Assembly (NCBI GenBank): GCA_031772625.1
Contig: CM062816.1
Span: forward strand, 1,670,081,058 to 1,670,145,057
DNA length: 64,000 bases
Reading direction: 5' to 3'
From: Pinus tabuliformis
Taxonomy: Eukaryota > Streptophyta > Pinopsida > Pinales > Pinaceae
In this document: piece by piece, positions 1-11,502 of the stretch
Layout: each line of letters starts with the position of its first letter
How positions within the stretch are numbered: the first letter of the stretch is position 1
Made by a program: the position numbers and the translations under genes
Notes under the pieces: model-generated
Told to the model about the DNA's origin: nothing
Database searches by the model: none
Seen by the model: the letters and a program-made list of their open reading frames with translations, nothing else

Positions 1-1602
1 GATAAATACAATGAAATGAAAATTAAATTAAAGAGTTAGTCACTTCCGCAAGAAATCCTCCCTTTTAAATAAGGAGATGGGATACAATAGAAATAAATCT
101 GAAACTCACTCAAGAAAATGTATTTTTATTATGAGATTACAAAGGAATAATCCCTTAAATAGTAAAAGAAAATTTTCAAATGAATGTTTAAATACCCCTC
201 CTCAAAATATTAATGAGAGAAAATACAAGGACTAATATAAACTTTAAGAAAATGAATTTCTAGCTTATATTCTACTGGCAAGGAACGAAAAGAGGAATAA
301 CGCATTCCCGCATCGTGATTAGTAAAACTAATAATCCCACTTTGAAGATTAAAAATATGGGGCATAATAACTGAAAATGTTGAGTAACTCCAAAATTTAA
401 TACCAAAATAGCTTCAGCAAAATAATAGTCAAAATTCACTTGTATTTGGGTTCGGTAAAGTTAAAATAATCTGACTCGACGACAGCTGGACAATCGAGTT
501 AACTCAGTGACAACTCGAGTTATTAAATAATAAAGAAAAATAGACTTCGTCATTTATGACAAAGCTTGATAACCAAAACTGCTAAGTAGACTGATTGTAT
601 TAATTTTAACCATGAGTGAACTAGGCCATGGTGGGCACATGAAACTATATTCGAAGTAACAATTTAAAACAACATGAGCTTTCTCGAAATTTAACTTCCT
701 TCGCAATTACATCAATTGAGGGGTGGATCACATAAGGATAGAAAACTTGAAAATTAAATTATTTGACTATCTTTCGAAGGATCCAAAATTTAATAATCCA
801 TAACTCCGTTCCCTCTGCGTGGAGGCACCCAAAAAAATTATTGACAGTACCAAAAGTTACCATTAAATAAATCCTATTGCATTTCATTCTTTCACGGAAG
901 AGAATCGAGTATTGTAAATTCGTTTTCATTCAAATTCACATAATATATTAGGAGGAAACTCCCTAAGGTAAAAGGAATAATTTATGGGCTATCACGCAAG
1001 GGTTTTAATAATCAAGGAAAGAGGGGCTTTACAAGAATAGAGAAAATCTGGGGTTATGGACAACTACTACTTGCATGCATTTTTTTTTTTTCTATTTAAA
1101 TTAAATTATTTCACTTCATTAAAAAAAATATGGATTAATTTAATTAAGGTAAAATAAAAAATTTCTCTTTTAAAACCCCACGTCGTGTACAATTACAAAG
1201 CTTTCCATGCCTCCATGGGCTCTACTTGAGAATCCCCAACAATTCCCAAGAAATTTGATTATAAATAATTGGGTGGTCTCTGGATTAAGAAAATTGGAAT
1301 AAACAACCAGTAAAGATGCAGGGGACAACAAGAAGGAGCCCGGATATGAAAATATGTACATGATAAGATTAGCTGTGGAGATTACTCATAGGAATAACTT
1401 TAAAAATGAACACCATCAAAATATAACTATACAGTAAGTATGCACTGAATAAAAAATTTACGTGTATAGCGAGGGTTTGTAGAAAAAATATGCGGCCTCT
1501 TGGAAGTAACCATCCTGTAACTTCAAAACAAGTCAAGTTAAAAATTCCAACAAAATAATTTTTTTTTCTAAGATGCCCATAGGCCCTAAGGGTTGAGCCA
1601 AA

Positions 1603-1614
1603 GCTCTGATACCA
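1603..1614 (-). other. Primer binding site (tRNA-iMet type)
   Basis: The plus strand reads gctctgatacca, the reverse complement of the common plant retroelement primer site tggtatcagagc. It lies two bases inside the LTR edge at 1617, as expected for the 5' side of a minus-strand element. Confidence 0.75.
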
Positions 1615-1616
1615 TA

Positions 1617-2357
1617 TGTAACAGTCCAAAGTAAATATAAAATTAATTTCCTAATTAAAATCAGAATCAACAAATAAGTACATACCTATATTATTTGTGA
1701 TCAATGTCTGCCAGATGACAACAAGGTTTTGGGGACGACTCTCCACCCAACCGTAGGCTCAATTGTGCAAGGATTTGCTACAACTGGCCACCCCCGAGCC
1801 CTCAATCAACGTACTACTACTAGTGACTCCTAAGTCTTAGAACTTTATTCTCCCAAGAGAATGCAAGATAGAATCTTGGAATGATGGAATGCAAGAATGC
1901 CTCTCATCTTCCTCACCGTCTATTAAATAGAACAACATTGGAAGGGAAACCACATGCACACACTCCATGTGTCTACATGCAACTTTCTTTTGATTTTTAG
2001 CTTTCTTGTTTTATTTCTTTACTTTTCTTTTGATTTTTAGCTTTTCTTGTTTTATTTCCTGCTTTTTGATAGTTTTCTTGTTTTATTTCTATTTATTCTT
2101 ATTTAGAGTTTTAGTATGGTTATTACTATTTTTATTTTTAATATTTTTATTTATTTTCTTTGTATATATTTTTAATATCATTTATTATTTAACATTTATG
2201 ATTTATTATTTTTATTATTTATTATTAAGTGTTTTATTTATTATTATTTATTATTTCTATTATTAATTATTTATTTTTATTATTTATTATTTATTATTAT
2301 ATTATTATTTATTATTCTTATTATTTATTATTTATTATTAAGGGGAGGGATATTACA
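1617..2357 (-). repeat. 5' LTR of minus-strand element
   Basis: The edges are TGTAAC at 1617 and ATTACA at 2357, a TG...CA pair with short inverted termini. On the minus strand the LTR opens with a pyrimidine-rich start (complement of the aggggaggga at 2341-2350). It holds a long T/A-rich simple tract (about 2000-2340, built of tta and tttatt steps) and a TATA-like tctatttaatag near 1920. About 741 bp. The single copy means no age estimate. Confidence 0.6.
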
Positions 2358-3780
2358 CATACAAGTTTAAAAATGTAATTTATTTTTGAAATAAATCTAT
2401 TAATGCAAGTAAAGATATATCTTATACAAAACTATTTAAGATTAATTGATAATTAGCTTTAAGTGGTTTATTCATGCTACATGAAAAATCCAATGTCATA
2501 GATGAATGCCTTTTAATACACATTTAAACTTCAAAATCAATATCTTAATGATAATTTAGAAGTATTTACATTAAGTATTTAATAATTAAAGAACACAGGG
2601 ACTTATATAAATTTCAACTAAAATACATGAGTTGCGTTTCACATTTATTTCTTCCCCATTAAAAATGCTTATCATTTTCTCTTCTTAGTGAAAGTAATGG
2701 TCAATCATGGTTTTCCATACTATTGGTTGACACTAAATTTACATCGAGACTATTATTGGTTTTGACAATGTTTACAAGGAGAGATCAATATCCACACGAC
2801 CATCAATTGTGCTAATATTTGAAAACCCCTGCCTCCACTACTTACAAGAATTCACCACTAAAGTTTCTTGTTTACTTCATTTTGTGACACTGTCCATCAT
2901 AATGGAATGACTTGAATACCAATTTAAGAACTCTCATTTGATGTACTTGGATTTGAGTGGAGATAGACCAATGGTGCCTAACCTTCTTGAAATACGTAGA
3001 ATCTCATGGAAAATTTTAGGGGCTAATGTTCGCCCAGTGGGCTAATTTTCCATGATTTTTCCACAAAAAAGATTCGCCAATTTCCAATTTTATAAAAGAC
3101 GATTCGCCCAAATTTTAGAATATAAAATTATTTTAACTTAAAAATCGCCAACATTATATAGAGAATATATATATATTAATTATAAATTTGATTAATTTTA
3201 CAAATATATCAATAAACATTTATAATTTGCATATTAGGGATTAGTGAGATTCGCCAAAGTTTTAAACTTCAAGAAAATTTTCCATCCTTAAAATTTTCCT
3301 TGATGTAGATCAACAATGTATAACCTTTATAGTAGATGCCTACATTCTATGAAGATGAATGATGACCCCTTCATTAGTGCTTCATAAATGCACAAAGGGG
3401 CCGTAGGAAATTGAGCAGAAGAACATTTTACTAAGGTTTTAATAGACTAGTTTCAATGCAATGCAAGGGACACCTATCCTTGTCATTTACAGGAAGATCC
3501 TCACATCACCATCATTCAATCAACAAATCCCTTGTAGGTTGGGGGAAAGGGGGTTAGAGTTGCGAGACATAAAATTTAAACATCGATAAATCTAGCATGT
3601 TATCCATAACTATAATATCTTGATTGGATGTTTGACATACTAATATGATTTAACTTAAATCAATTTCTTCTAAGAGTTTGATTTCGCACTCCTATTGTGT
3701 ATTGATACTATTATACATAACAACCCCATGTTTGACCTATTCATGATCTCTAATTGGTTAGAAATTACTTGCAAATTATT
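2358..3780. other. AT-rich spacer, no gene seen
   Basis: I see no coding or structural RNA signal. The word gattcgcc recurs three times between about 3070 and 3255 within diverged A/T-rich context, hinting at a degenerate short repeat. This stretch could include the 3' end of the minus-strand gene that starts at 5383. Confidence 0.4.
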
Positions 3781-5383
3781 TTAATGTTGAATCAATTTAA
3801 TATGGAAATTTACAAAAAAAAATGAATGTTGTTGGAGGCCTTGTAATAGAATACTTCCAAATTTAATGAAATATGTGTTCTTTGGACAAAAAGTCATCGA
3901 CATCCTATATTCATTATCTGAATTATGATCCCATGCCAGTAACTTTTCTTCTGTATCTGATAAACCAACATAAATGATACATTTCAGTGTTTCAAAACAT
4001 GGGTTATTGGGATATTCCTCCATCAATTGTCTTTGAGCTTCTACAGAATGGTTCCCCCCAAGCACATAATAATTGTATTAATTTTTTTTTGACTTATCAA
4101 ATGCTTCTTTGTTGGGAACTTGAACTGGATCAAGAAGAAGCATATAATTAACCACATGAGAATATGGGTTGTACCTCACCAATGTCTTCAAGTTGTGAAC
4201 ATGAAAATGGTGTGGCTTTCTGACTTGATATTTACATTGTCCTTCACTTGCCTTATAGATTTGTCTCACATTAAGATGAAATGTACGACCACCCTCAATT
4301 AAGTTTCTCTTTGTCAAGTTTTGTCGAATGGCATTTTGTTTCATTTTAATAATGTGATCCTCTAAATCAGCTCCTGGTGTAATGATTTCTCTTCTTTCTT
4401 TTGAAGTTTCACTAGGATCTTCACTGTTGGTAATGACTACTTGAGAATGTTCAGCTTTACTTTTATTCCTCATAACATTCTCATCATTAACTAGGACATA
4501 TTTATTCTTGGGAATTGTTACTTTTGGTCTTTTACGACTCTTTTCCTTTCTAACACCAGTTCCAATGTCATCCTCAGTAACGACAACATATTCTTCAGTG
4601 TCAGTTTCAACTTCCTCATCTTCAAAAGTAACCTATCTACCTTTGCTAGATTTATCCACTAGAGGCATTCTTTTCTGATCCCTTGGATGTAGTTTTGTAG
4701 CATCATGAATTACTACCTTTTGCTTGTTTTCCATATCTTCTTCTGACACTGAGTAGAAACTACTGAAAATTTTCATAATATCATGCTCTATGAAATGAAT
4801 GCCTCCCAACATAATTGAAACACTTTCAACAAAATTATGCCAAACAAAATATCATATGTCAATAAAAACAAAGTTATAAAAATATAATGAGACAATTACA
4901 AGAACATAAAACACAAATATAAATAACAATAATTATGATATTTTGTGTCATCTCATTTACGATTTTTTTACACAACTTTGTAGATACCTCTCTCGTGTCA
5001 TACAATGAATATAGTAACTGATATTTAATCCTTTCATGTGACTTGGGCAGTTTTGTAATTATGTAAACAACTTCACTGTCCAGTACCAAACATATGTCTA
5101 TGACCTTTCCTAGCACCTCATAAATTCCATTATCGTTAGGTATATCAACATATAGATATATCTTCACATCTTGGCTTTCTCTTTCTTTCACATACCAGAC
5201 ATTTGCTGGAAGTTTCACTACTTTTTATTTCTTCCAGTATGAAATCATCTTCTTATCGTTTGAGGCACTCGAAATATTTGTAGCTATCAGCTTAGGTTCG
5301 GTTTGTTCAACAATGTTTTTTGAAGATCCACCTTTAACAGTATTTGGTCCAGAAAGATTCACAAAAATCTTCTTTGATGCCAT
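3781..5383 (-). pseudogene. ParB/sulfiredoxin-fold-like protein gene, decayed
   Basis: The first ATG is at 5383 (MASKKIFVNLSG...). Exon 1 runs to about 4958, where a GTAAATGAG donor is plausible, and exon 2 covers about 4795-3781. Exon 2 has an acidic run, a basic patch (RKEKSRKRPK, nuclear-signal-like), then a segment around HFHVHNLKTLVRYNPYSHV, then YVLGGNHSVEAQ followed by IIYVGLSDTEEKLLAWDHN. The GG-x-H-x3-A box and the following 'vy-glsd-ea--la--HN' pattern resemble the ParB/Srx nucleotide-binding fold, which in bacteria and phages binds CTP or acts as a nuclease and in eukaryotes is the Srx reductase; here the role is unknown. In-frame stops interrupt it (after YWKK, after KSSKGR, and between the last two blocks), so it is a pseudogene or reads through. 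It lies head to head with the DUF7869-like gene at 6171. The ParB assignment is a motif-level inference. Confidence 0.45.
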
Positions 5384-6170
5384 TTTCCTAAAAAAAACAC
5401 ATAAATAAATCAGTAAATTACAAGAAAAATATAGCTTAAATTAACAAACAAAATGATAAATGATAATTAATTTTGTAAATCACAACAATTTAAAAAAAAA
5501 TAAAAAAAAATAAGAAATTTAAAAAATACAGCGCCCTGCCACCCCACCCCAGAAATCGGTCGGCCACCCAGGCTGGCAGTTGGGCCCAACCCCCCTACCC
5601 CACACTGGCGGCCCAACAACCGCCCCCTACCCATCCCCAACCCCGCTTGGCTCCCCACTCCACCCTGGCCGCCCACCCCACCTTGATGTGATGTGAGGAA
5701 TAGTGATAATGAAATTTATTATATAGGGGAACTTACAGAATTGTTTTACCATATGGTTAATGTGGGATTAATTAGTTTTTATAAATTTTAACATGTAAAT
5801 TTTGTTATGGCGATATAGGAAACTATGATAAAGCGAACATTACGGAATTGTTTTACAGCACAGTGAATGTGAGATTAATTTGTTTTAGAAGGTATAATAA
5901 AATTTTTAAAAAAGCATTCAATTGTGTAGTGAATATTATATAGTTGAAGTAATAAATTAATTTAGGTAAAAGATTTAGTTTACAATTTTAATTTAAAACA
6001 TTTATTTCATAAGAAAATTTTGGTTAAAATTTTTCAATAAATGTAGAAGAAAATAATGGAGGGAAATACATGAAACGAAATTTTTGGAGGGAAGTTTTCA
6101 TTCTTTAAGCTATATATTATCATTAGGAGAGTCTGCATTTGTATCATTCAACCTCTTCTATTTAAAAGGA
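5384..6170. promoter_or_regulatory. Shared upstream region of the divergent pair
   Basis: About 790 bp separate the two start codons, so both promoters must lie here or overlap. The flanks are strongly AT-rich and contain tataaa-like words, but none is decisive. The middle is occupied by an abrupt GC-rich block described separately. The arrangement is seen directly; the regulatory role is inferred from position only. Confidence 0.35.
5528..5690. repeat. C-rich/G-rich low-complexity block
   Basis: About 160 bp of C-rich sequence on the plus strand, built of degenerate steps such as ccaccccacc, ggcccaac and cgccccctac, in an otherwise very AT-rich region. The minus strand has many runs of three to six G, so G-quadruplex formation is possible. 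An ORF of 69 codons crosses it (5467-5676, minus) but is a composition artefact. Confidence 0.6.
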
Positions 6171-6287
6171 ATGGATTCTTCTGATAGTGAAGTTTCACTT
6201 TGTGAAGCATCAACATCTTCATCACGTAACAAATCTATTCATATTGATGAATATGACGGAAATTTTTCCACTATAAATAAAGAGTCA

Positions 6288-7420
6288 ATTCTTCCACTTA
6301 GTCCTAATACTAAGGAATATGAGAGTAGAACTGATGAAATATAGGATGAAGAATTTCAAATAAAAAAGTGTCACGGTTTCCACTTAGTCCTAATCCTATG
6401 GATTATGAGAGCAATAGTGATGAAAAGCATGATGAAAAATTTCAAAAGAATGGAGTGTCACGGTGTCCACTTAGTCCTAATCCTATGGACAATGAGAGCA
6501 ATAGTGATGAAGAGCATGATGATGAATTTCAAAAGGATGGGGTGTCGCGGTGTCCACTTAGTCCTAATCCTATGGACTATGAGAGCAACAATGATGAAGA
6601 GAATGATGATGAATTTCAAAAGAATGGAGTGTCACAATGTCCACTTAGTCCTAATCCTATGGAATATGAGAACATCAGTGATGAAGAGAATGCTGAAGAA
6701 TTTCAAAAGAATGGAGTGTCACGATGTCCACTTAGTCCTAATCCTATGGACTATGAGAGCAACAATGATGAAGAGCATGATGAAGAATTTCAACTGAATA
6801 GAGTGTCATAGTGTCCACTTAGTCCTAATCCTATGGACTATGAAAGCAACAGTGATGAAGAACATGATGAATAATTTCGAAATAATGAAGTTTCATGGTG
6901 TCCACTTAGTCCTAATCCTATGGACTATGAGAGCAACAGTGATGAAGAGCATGATGAATAATTTCAAATGAATAGAGTGTCACAGTGTCTACTTAGTCCT
7001 AATCCTATGGACTATGAAAGCAGTAGTGATGAAGAACATGATTAAGAATTCAAAATGAATAGAGTGTCATGGTGTCCACTTAGTCCTAATCCCATGGACT
7101 ATGAGAGTAGCAGTGATGAAGAACATGATGAAGATTTTCAAATAAATAAAGAGTCAGAGTTTCCACTTAGTCCTAATCCTAAGGGCTATGAGAACAATAG
7201 TGATGAAGGACAGGATGAAACACTTAGTCCTAATCCTAAGGACTATGAGAGTAGCAATGATAAAGGACAAGATGTAGAATTTTCAGTAAGTAACAGTCAC
7301 ATTTTCAACATAGTCCTAATCTTATGGACTATGAGAGAAACACTGACAATGCACATGAGGAAGAATATCTAATAAACATCGAGTGAAATTTTCCATTTAA
7401 TCCTAATTCTAAGGACTATG
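6288..7420 (+). repeat. 87-bp coding minisatellite, about 14 units
   Basis: The phrase ccacttagtcctaat recurs every 87 bp from about 6290 (6380, 6467, 6554, 6641, 6728, 6815, 6902, 6989, 7076, 7163), with shorter or degenerate units near 7223, 7303 and 7390. Each unit encodes 29 residues with a proline box (PLSPNPMDYES) and an acidic box (SDEEHDEEF). The period is a multiple of three, so unit gain or loss keeps the frame. Central units are the most alike, edge units the most diverged. It probably forms a disordered acidic array. Confidence 0.85.
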
Positions 7421-8278
7421 AGAGTAGCATTGAAGAAGGGGAAGATGAAGAATATCCTCCAAGTCATTATTTCAAAAGCATAACTAATCATAGTGAGGAT
7501 AACATTCCTCATAATGATGATGCAAATTATTATACAAATGATGATCCAATGATGGAGATGTTTCCAGGCAATACTATATCTAGGAGTAGGAGCAGACCTT
7601 TTCATATCAATCCAAGATGTTCTAGTTATATAAGGGGTAGAGCAGAATATCTGACGAGAAGAAGTTCTATCAGTGCTCTCATTTCAAGTGAATGTTGTCA
7701 AAAAGATTGCTTGAAACATATGGATTTCAAGTTTGCGTTAGAGAAAAGGAAGAGATATTTGTCAATGAATAAAAGCATGCAAAATTCATATTTAGTTGGG
7801 TGAATGCAATCTACATTGTCAGGTTATTATTATCATATTGAGTCTTTATTTATCTGTACAAAGGCTTTCAAAATGTTTTATTCGATGCAAAATTTTCATC
7901 TCTCAAGAATCCAAGAAAATTTGGAAAAATATCCCACATTTTATTTAGAAGTACGTCATAAATGACAGTTTGGGCCATTATCAAATACCGCAATGTCATG
8001 GATGAAAGATTTCTTTTCAAAGCATGGAGAGTGTATGCCAAATAGAGAGACAATACATATTCTAGATAATTTTTCAAGAAAAGGAATCTACAACTTATAC
8101 AAATAATATGCAGAAGGTTCTGAGGGACATGGTCGATTTATTACATATCAATATTTTGTGAAGGTATGGAAGAAAGAATTCAACAATGTCCATATTCCTA
8201 AGAAGCAAAGGATGGGTATTTTCAGTACATGTGGTTCTCTTAAATAAAAAAGGGACAAACGTGAAGGGCCAGAAAGAG

Positions 8279-8366
8279 GTAAGCATTCATAATTTTAACT
8301 TTTAAAATTGTATAGTCATCAACTATGAAAACACATTTCTTAATGACTTTCTTTTATGTTGTGTAG
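8279..8366 (+). other. Intron in the DUF7869-like gene
   Basis: The GTAAGC donor at 8279 and GTTGTGTAG acceptor ending 8366 bound an 88-bp AT-rich insert. Removing it joins the upstream frame (...REGPER) to DSIVKELQEHHRQEK, the start of the helical block that precedes the catalytic-like core. Both splice sites fit plant consensus. Its presence shows this is not a processed copy. Confidence 0.6.
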
Positions 8367-10148
8367 ATTCCATTGTCAAAGAACTTCAGGAGCATCACAG
8401 ACAAGAAAAAAGTGAAAGGAAAAAAGTGTACATGCATCGAAAGAAGTATTATGATAATCTGAATAAATATATGTGTTTGATAATTGATGGTATGGACCAG
8501 AAGAAAACACTTTTACCACATTTTGTTCGCACACCCAAAAATTTACAGGAGGAAAATTTTATTCAGTATCACTTGCTTAGTTGTATAGTCTTCAATGGGA
8601 AAATGTTGCGAAGGGTGTACTTCACAGCTCCAAATATTCATAATTATGCAAATATGACAATAACCATAATTCATGAAGTGCTTTCTCATTGGTCTGGTAA
8701 TCTTCCTGAAGTTTTGTATCTACAATTGGACAACACTTGCTGTGAAAACAAAAATCAGGTTGTTTTTGGATATCTAAAGATGCTTGTTGAATTGAGAAAT
8801 TTTCAGAAGGTAAATGTTGGTTTCCTTCTTGTTTGGCACACTCATGACCATATTGATTAGATGTTCAGTCATTTTTCAGTCACATTGAGGAGGAAGGAAG
8901 TTGGGAGCTTGCCATCATTAATTGAATGTATTAAGAAATCATACATGCCAAAGCCTACTTTTGATGTGTTGGAAGAAAGTGTTGACATGTGAAGGTTTAT
9001 TTTGGGATCACATGATGAGGAGAAATGCATTGAAAAACTTAATGACATTATCTTCCAACATCAATTTCGTATCAAAAAAATTGATGGGAAAACACTAATA
9101 TGGGGAAAGAAGTATTCAACTATTGCAGAATGGGCACCGTCATCAGGTTTGGAATTCTGTAAGTTCATTCCAGATCATCCAATATTTGCATCAAATATAT
9201 TGTTCTTACAATCAGTTGTGAAGTTCATAATGCACATAGACAAAATAGAGATATACATTAATCCGATTGCCTAGAAGAAATTAAAAAATGTATTAGATAT
9301 ACATATGAGTACTTTGACATTGCTGATTCAGTTTGGTAGGAGTCATTTTTCAATTATCAAAGTGATATCATTTCAAGAACAAAAAATGAATATATACCTT
9401 TGAAAAATCCATTTATTTGGCCGCAAAATGTGTCAAATGAACATGAGGAAAGAAACATTGTGAAAAACAACAATCTCAAGGTATTATTAATTCTTCACTA
9501 GCAGAGGAAAGAGAGATGTATATTGGTTCTAGAAGATCTTGTGCACAATGTGAAGCCATGGAAGACCTTTACAGGGGTTCAGTACAGGATATTAAGGAGG
9601 GTTGCATGATCGTAGTGCTAGGAGATGGAGTTCCCAATGGCTATCCATTATGGGTTGCTAAGGTTATAAAGGTCTTTACAGAAAATGAAGATGTTACAGG
9701 TGTTGAAGTACATTGATATGCCACAAATACACACCCATTCAATGGTGTGTATAAGCCATATATGGTAGATAATAAAAAAATTGGCGGAAAGAGAAAAGGA
9801 AAGGGTACAAATATAAATCGTCATTGCACAAACCTATTAAAATTGGAGGATTTTGACATACTTGTTTATGACTTAAATTTAACAAAGAGAGGAACTCTTT
9901 GATTCAAGATGATAGAGATTCTTAAAAGGTTGTTACCAGAAGGAACAATGTTGAGATGGGAGTCTGCAAAAACCAGTCGTAGATCTAGAAGAATTTTGAA
10001 ACTTGAAATGGTGGGCATGCATGTGGACTCAGATGGGGCACTAGTTGATGAAAGAGAAGAATATGGAACATCTTCGTCTGTGTCTAGACATTCATCTGAA
10101 GATGTGAATTCTGATGGTGTGCAAGAAAATGTGAGTGATTTTGAATAA

Positions 10149-11502
10149 TTGGCTAAGAAAGTTTATATAACTGATGTTTGCATCGTATCTTGAAATAAAA
10201 ATTTTGATTTCCATATGGTGTTAAATCAGAAGTTATGAGTCATTTTTAGGTTGTTGGATTGTACATTTTAATTATGATGATTTTTATTGTTTAGAATATA
10301 TACAATGCAACAATAAATTAGAGATATAATGTATGTTTCATTCAGTCTACAAATAATGACATTTTGATTAATTTAGTCATGTAATTTTTTCATAATGTCA
10401 TGGTTTTTTAATTTTATGGTTGAAAATTTTCCAATTATTTTTGTATCTTTAATGTTATGGTTGAAAAAAATTAGAAGTTTAGCGATCTTTAGTGTGATGT
10501 TATTATATATTTAACAACATGGATGAAACTAATAGAATTTTAATGTGTTTCAGATCCCATTATTTTATCTTTATCGTCATTACTAAAACATGTTGAAATT
10601 ATACTTAGGAAAGAAAATCTTATTCTACCAAAAACATTAGTGTGTTTTTTTCCTCAAAAACAACTGTTTTTTTTGCACATAAAAATTTAGTTTTACTGGA
10701 ATTTTTTAAAAATGTTGAAAATTGACCCTAAAAAAAAACCATCATTCGAGTATCAACACTTTTCATTTTCAGGGTGTTTTTTGCACAATTTTTGCACGAA
10801 AAATTTGTTTTCATTGCCATTTTTAAAACATGTTCAAAATTGACCCTAAAAGAAAAACCATTGTTCCAGTATACACACTTTTCATTTTTAGCACTATTTT
10901 TGGTGTTTTTTCGGGGTTTTTTGGCCAGAGTTCCCGTTTTGAGTTTATAGTTCCCGTTTCAAAATTTACATTGTTCTATAAATTGGTTTGATGTACTATG
11001 TTTGTCCTCAAGCAATGAAGTATTTCATTTGTTCTTCAATTTTATTAATCTCTTATGTAAGAGGATTTTAGATCTTACAATTTGATTCGTGGGTGTTTTT
11101 GCACTCTTACATTATTTGGTTTTTTTGTCAATTAATTGAAAAAAATGATAAGTCTAAGTTTTATTTCGTTTATTTTTTACAAAATTTATCATTAGAAAAC
11201 AATGTTTCATTTAGGTTAATTTTCATTAAATTAGCCAAATAAAAAAATAATAGGTTTTATATAGGTTTTCTAATTTGTAATTCAATCGGATCAATAATTA
11301 TGTTTTTTAATGTTTTTTAAATAAACAATTAGATCGATAGACTTGACAATTGTGTGGCCCTAGCCTTGAAGTCATGTAATTGATGGGTAGAAAAAAGGGC
11401 ACCCAAAGCTTTTATGTCTATCGTGACCAAAGTTTGAGAAGGTTGCGGAAAAGATCAAGGAAGTGGGAAGTTACATTATTGAATAAAAAATTAATTAAAA
11501 TA
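10149..11502. other. AT-rich spacer right of the DUF7869-like gene
   Basis: No further gene seen. It holds a diverged two-unit tandem repeat (10670-10905) followed by two close copies of gttcccgttt (about 10932-10960). If the gene pair is a transposon, its right end should lie in here, but no matching inverted sequence was found left of 3781. Confidence 0.4.
10670..10905 (+). repeat. Diverged tandem duplication, period about 120 bp
   Basis: Two units start with ttttgcac(at/ga)aaaa at about 10671 and 10790. Both go on through attgaccctaaaa, accat(c/tg)tt and acacttttcattttt. Similarity is roughly 80% by eye. It may be a subterminal repeat of the neighbouring element. Confidence 0.6.

Larger units (their letters stand above)
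1..2357 (-). mobile_element. Front end of a minus-strand LTR retrotransposon (5' LTR, primer site, leader), cut by window edge
   Basis: Read on the minus strand, an LTR (2357 to 1617) is followed two bases later by a tRNA-Met-type primer binding site and then about 1.6 kb of AT-rich leader running off the left edge. No gag or pol domain is visible in 1-1600; the short ORFs there (1170-1361, 1369-1629) have no recognisable motif. Because the other LTR is outside the window, family (copia or gypsy), age and completeness cannot be given. The leader could also belong to a non-coding derivative. Confidence 0.6.
6171..10148 (+). pseudogene. DUF7869-type transposase-like protein gene with repeat-rich N terminus, decayed
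   Basis: The start is taken at 6171 (MDSSDSEVSLCEASTSS), the first ATG before the repeats. Layout: serine/acidic N terminus; about 14 acidic 29-residue repeats (6288-7420); a Cys-containing basic segment (ECCQKDCLKHMDFKFALEKR, 7696-7755); a helical block ending IPKKQRMGIFSTCGS (to about 8240); an 88-bp intron; the core with IIDGMDQKKTLLPH (8480-8520), LYLQLDNTCCENKN (8718-8757) and WHTHDHID (8835-8858), three acidic blocks like the D...D...D/E of RNase H-fold transposases; then a C-terminal BAH/chromatin-like segment (GYPLWVAKVIKV, 9641-9676; DILVYDLNLTKRGTL, 9856-9900). I recognise this order as the plant/animal DUF7869 family, probably transposon-derived. Several in-frame stops interrupt it, one directly after HTHDHID where CAG to TAG is the simplest reading. 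It pairs head to head with the ParB-like gene. No terminal inverted repeats were found. Confidence 0.6.

Noticed and set aside
5467-5676. Glycine-rich 69-codon ORF on the minus strand
   Set aside because: It follows from the G-rich low-complexity block and has no start context or family match.
6405-6797. 130-codon ORF with MRAIVMKSMMKNF-type repeats
   Set aside because: Shadow of the 87-bp minisatellite in a second frame; the acidic frame joins the rest of the gene.
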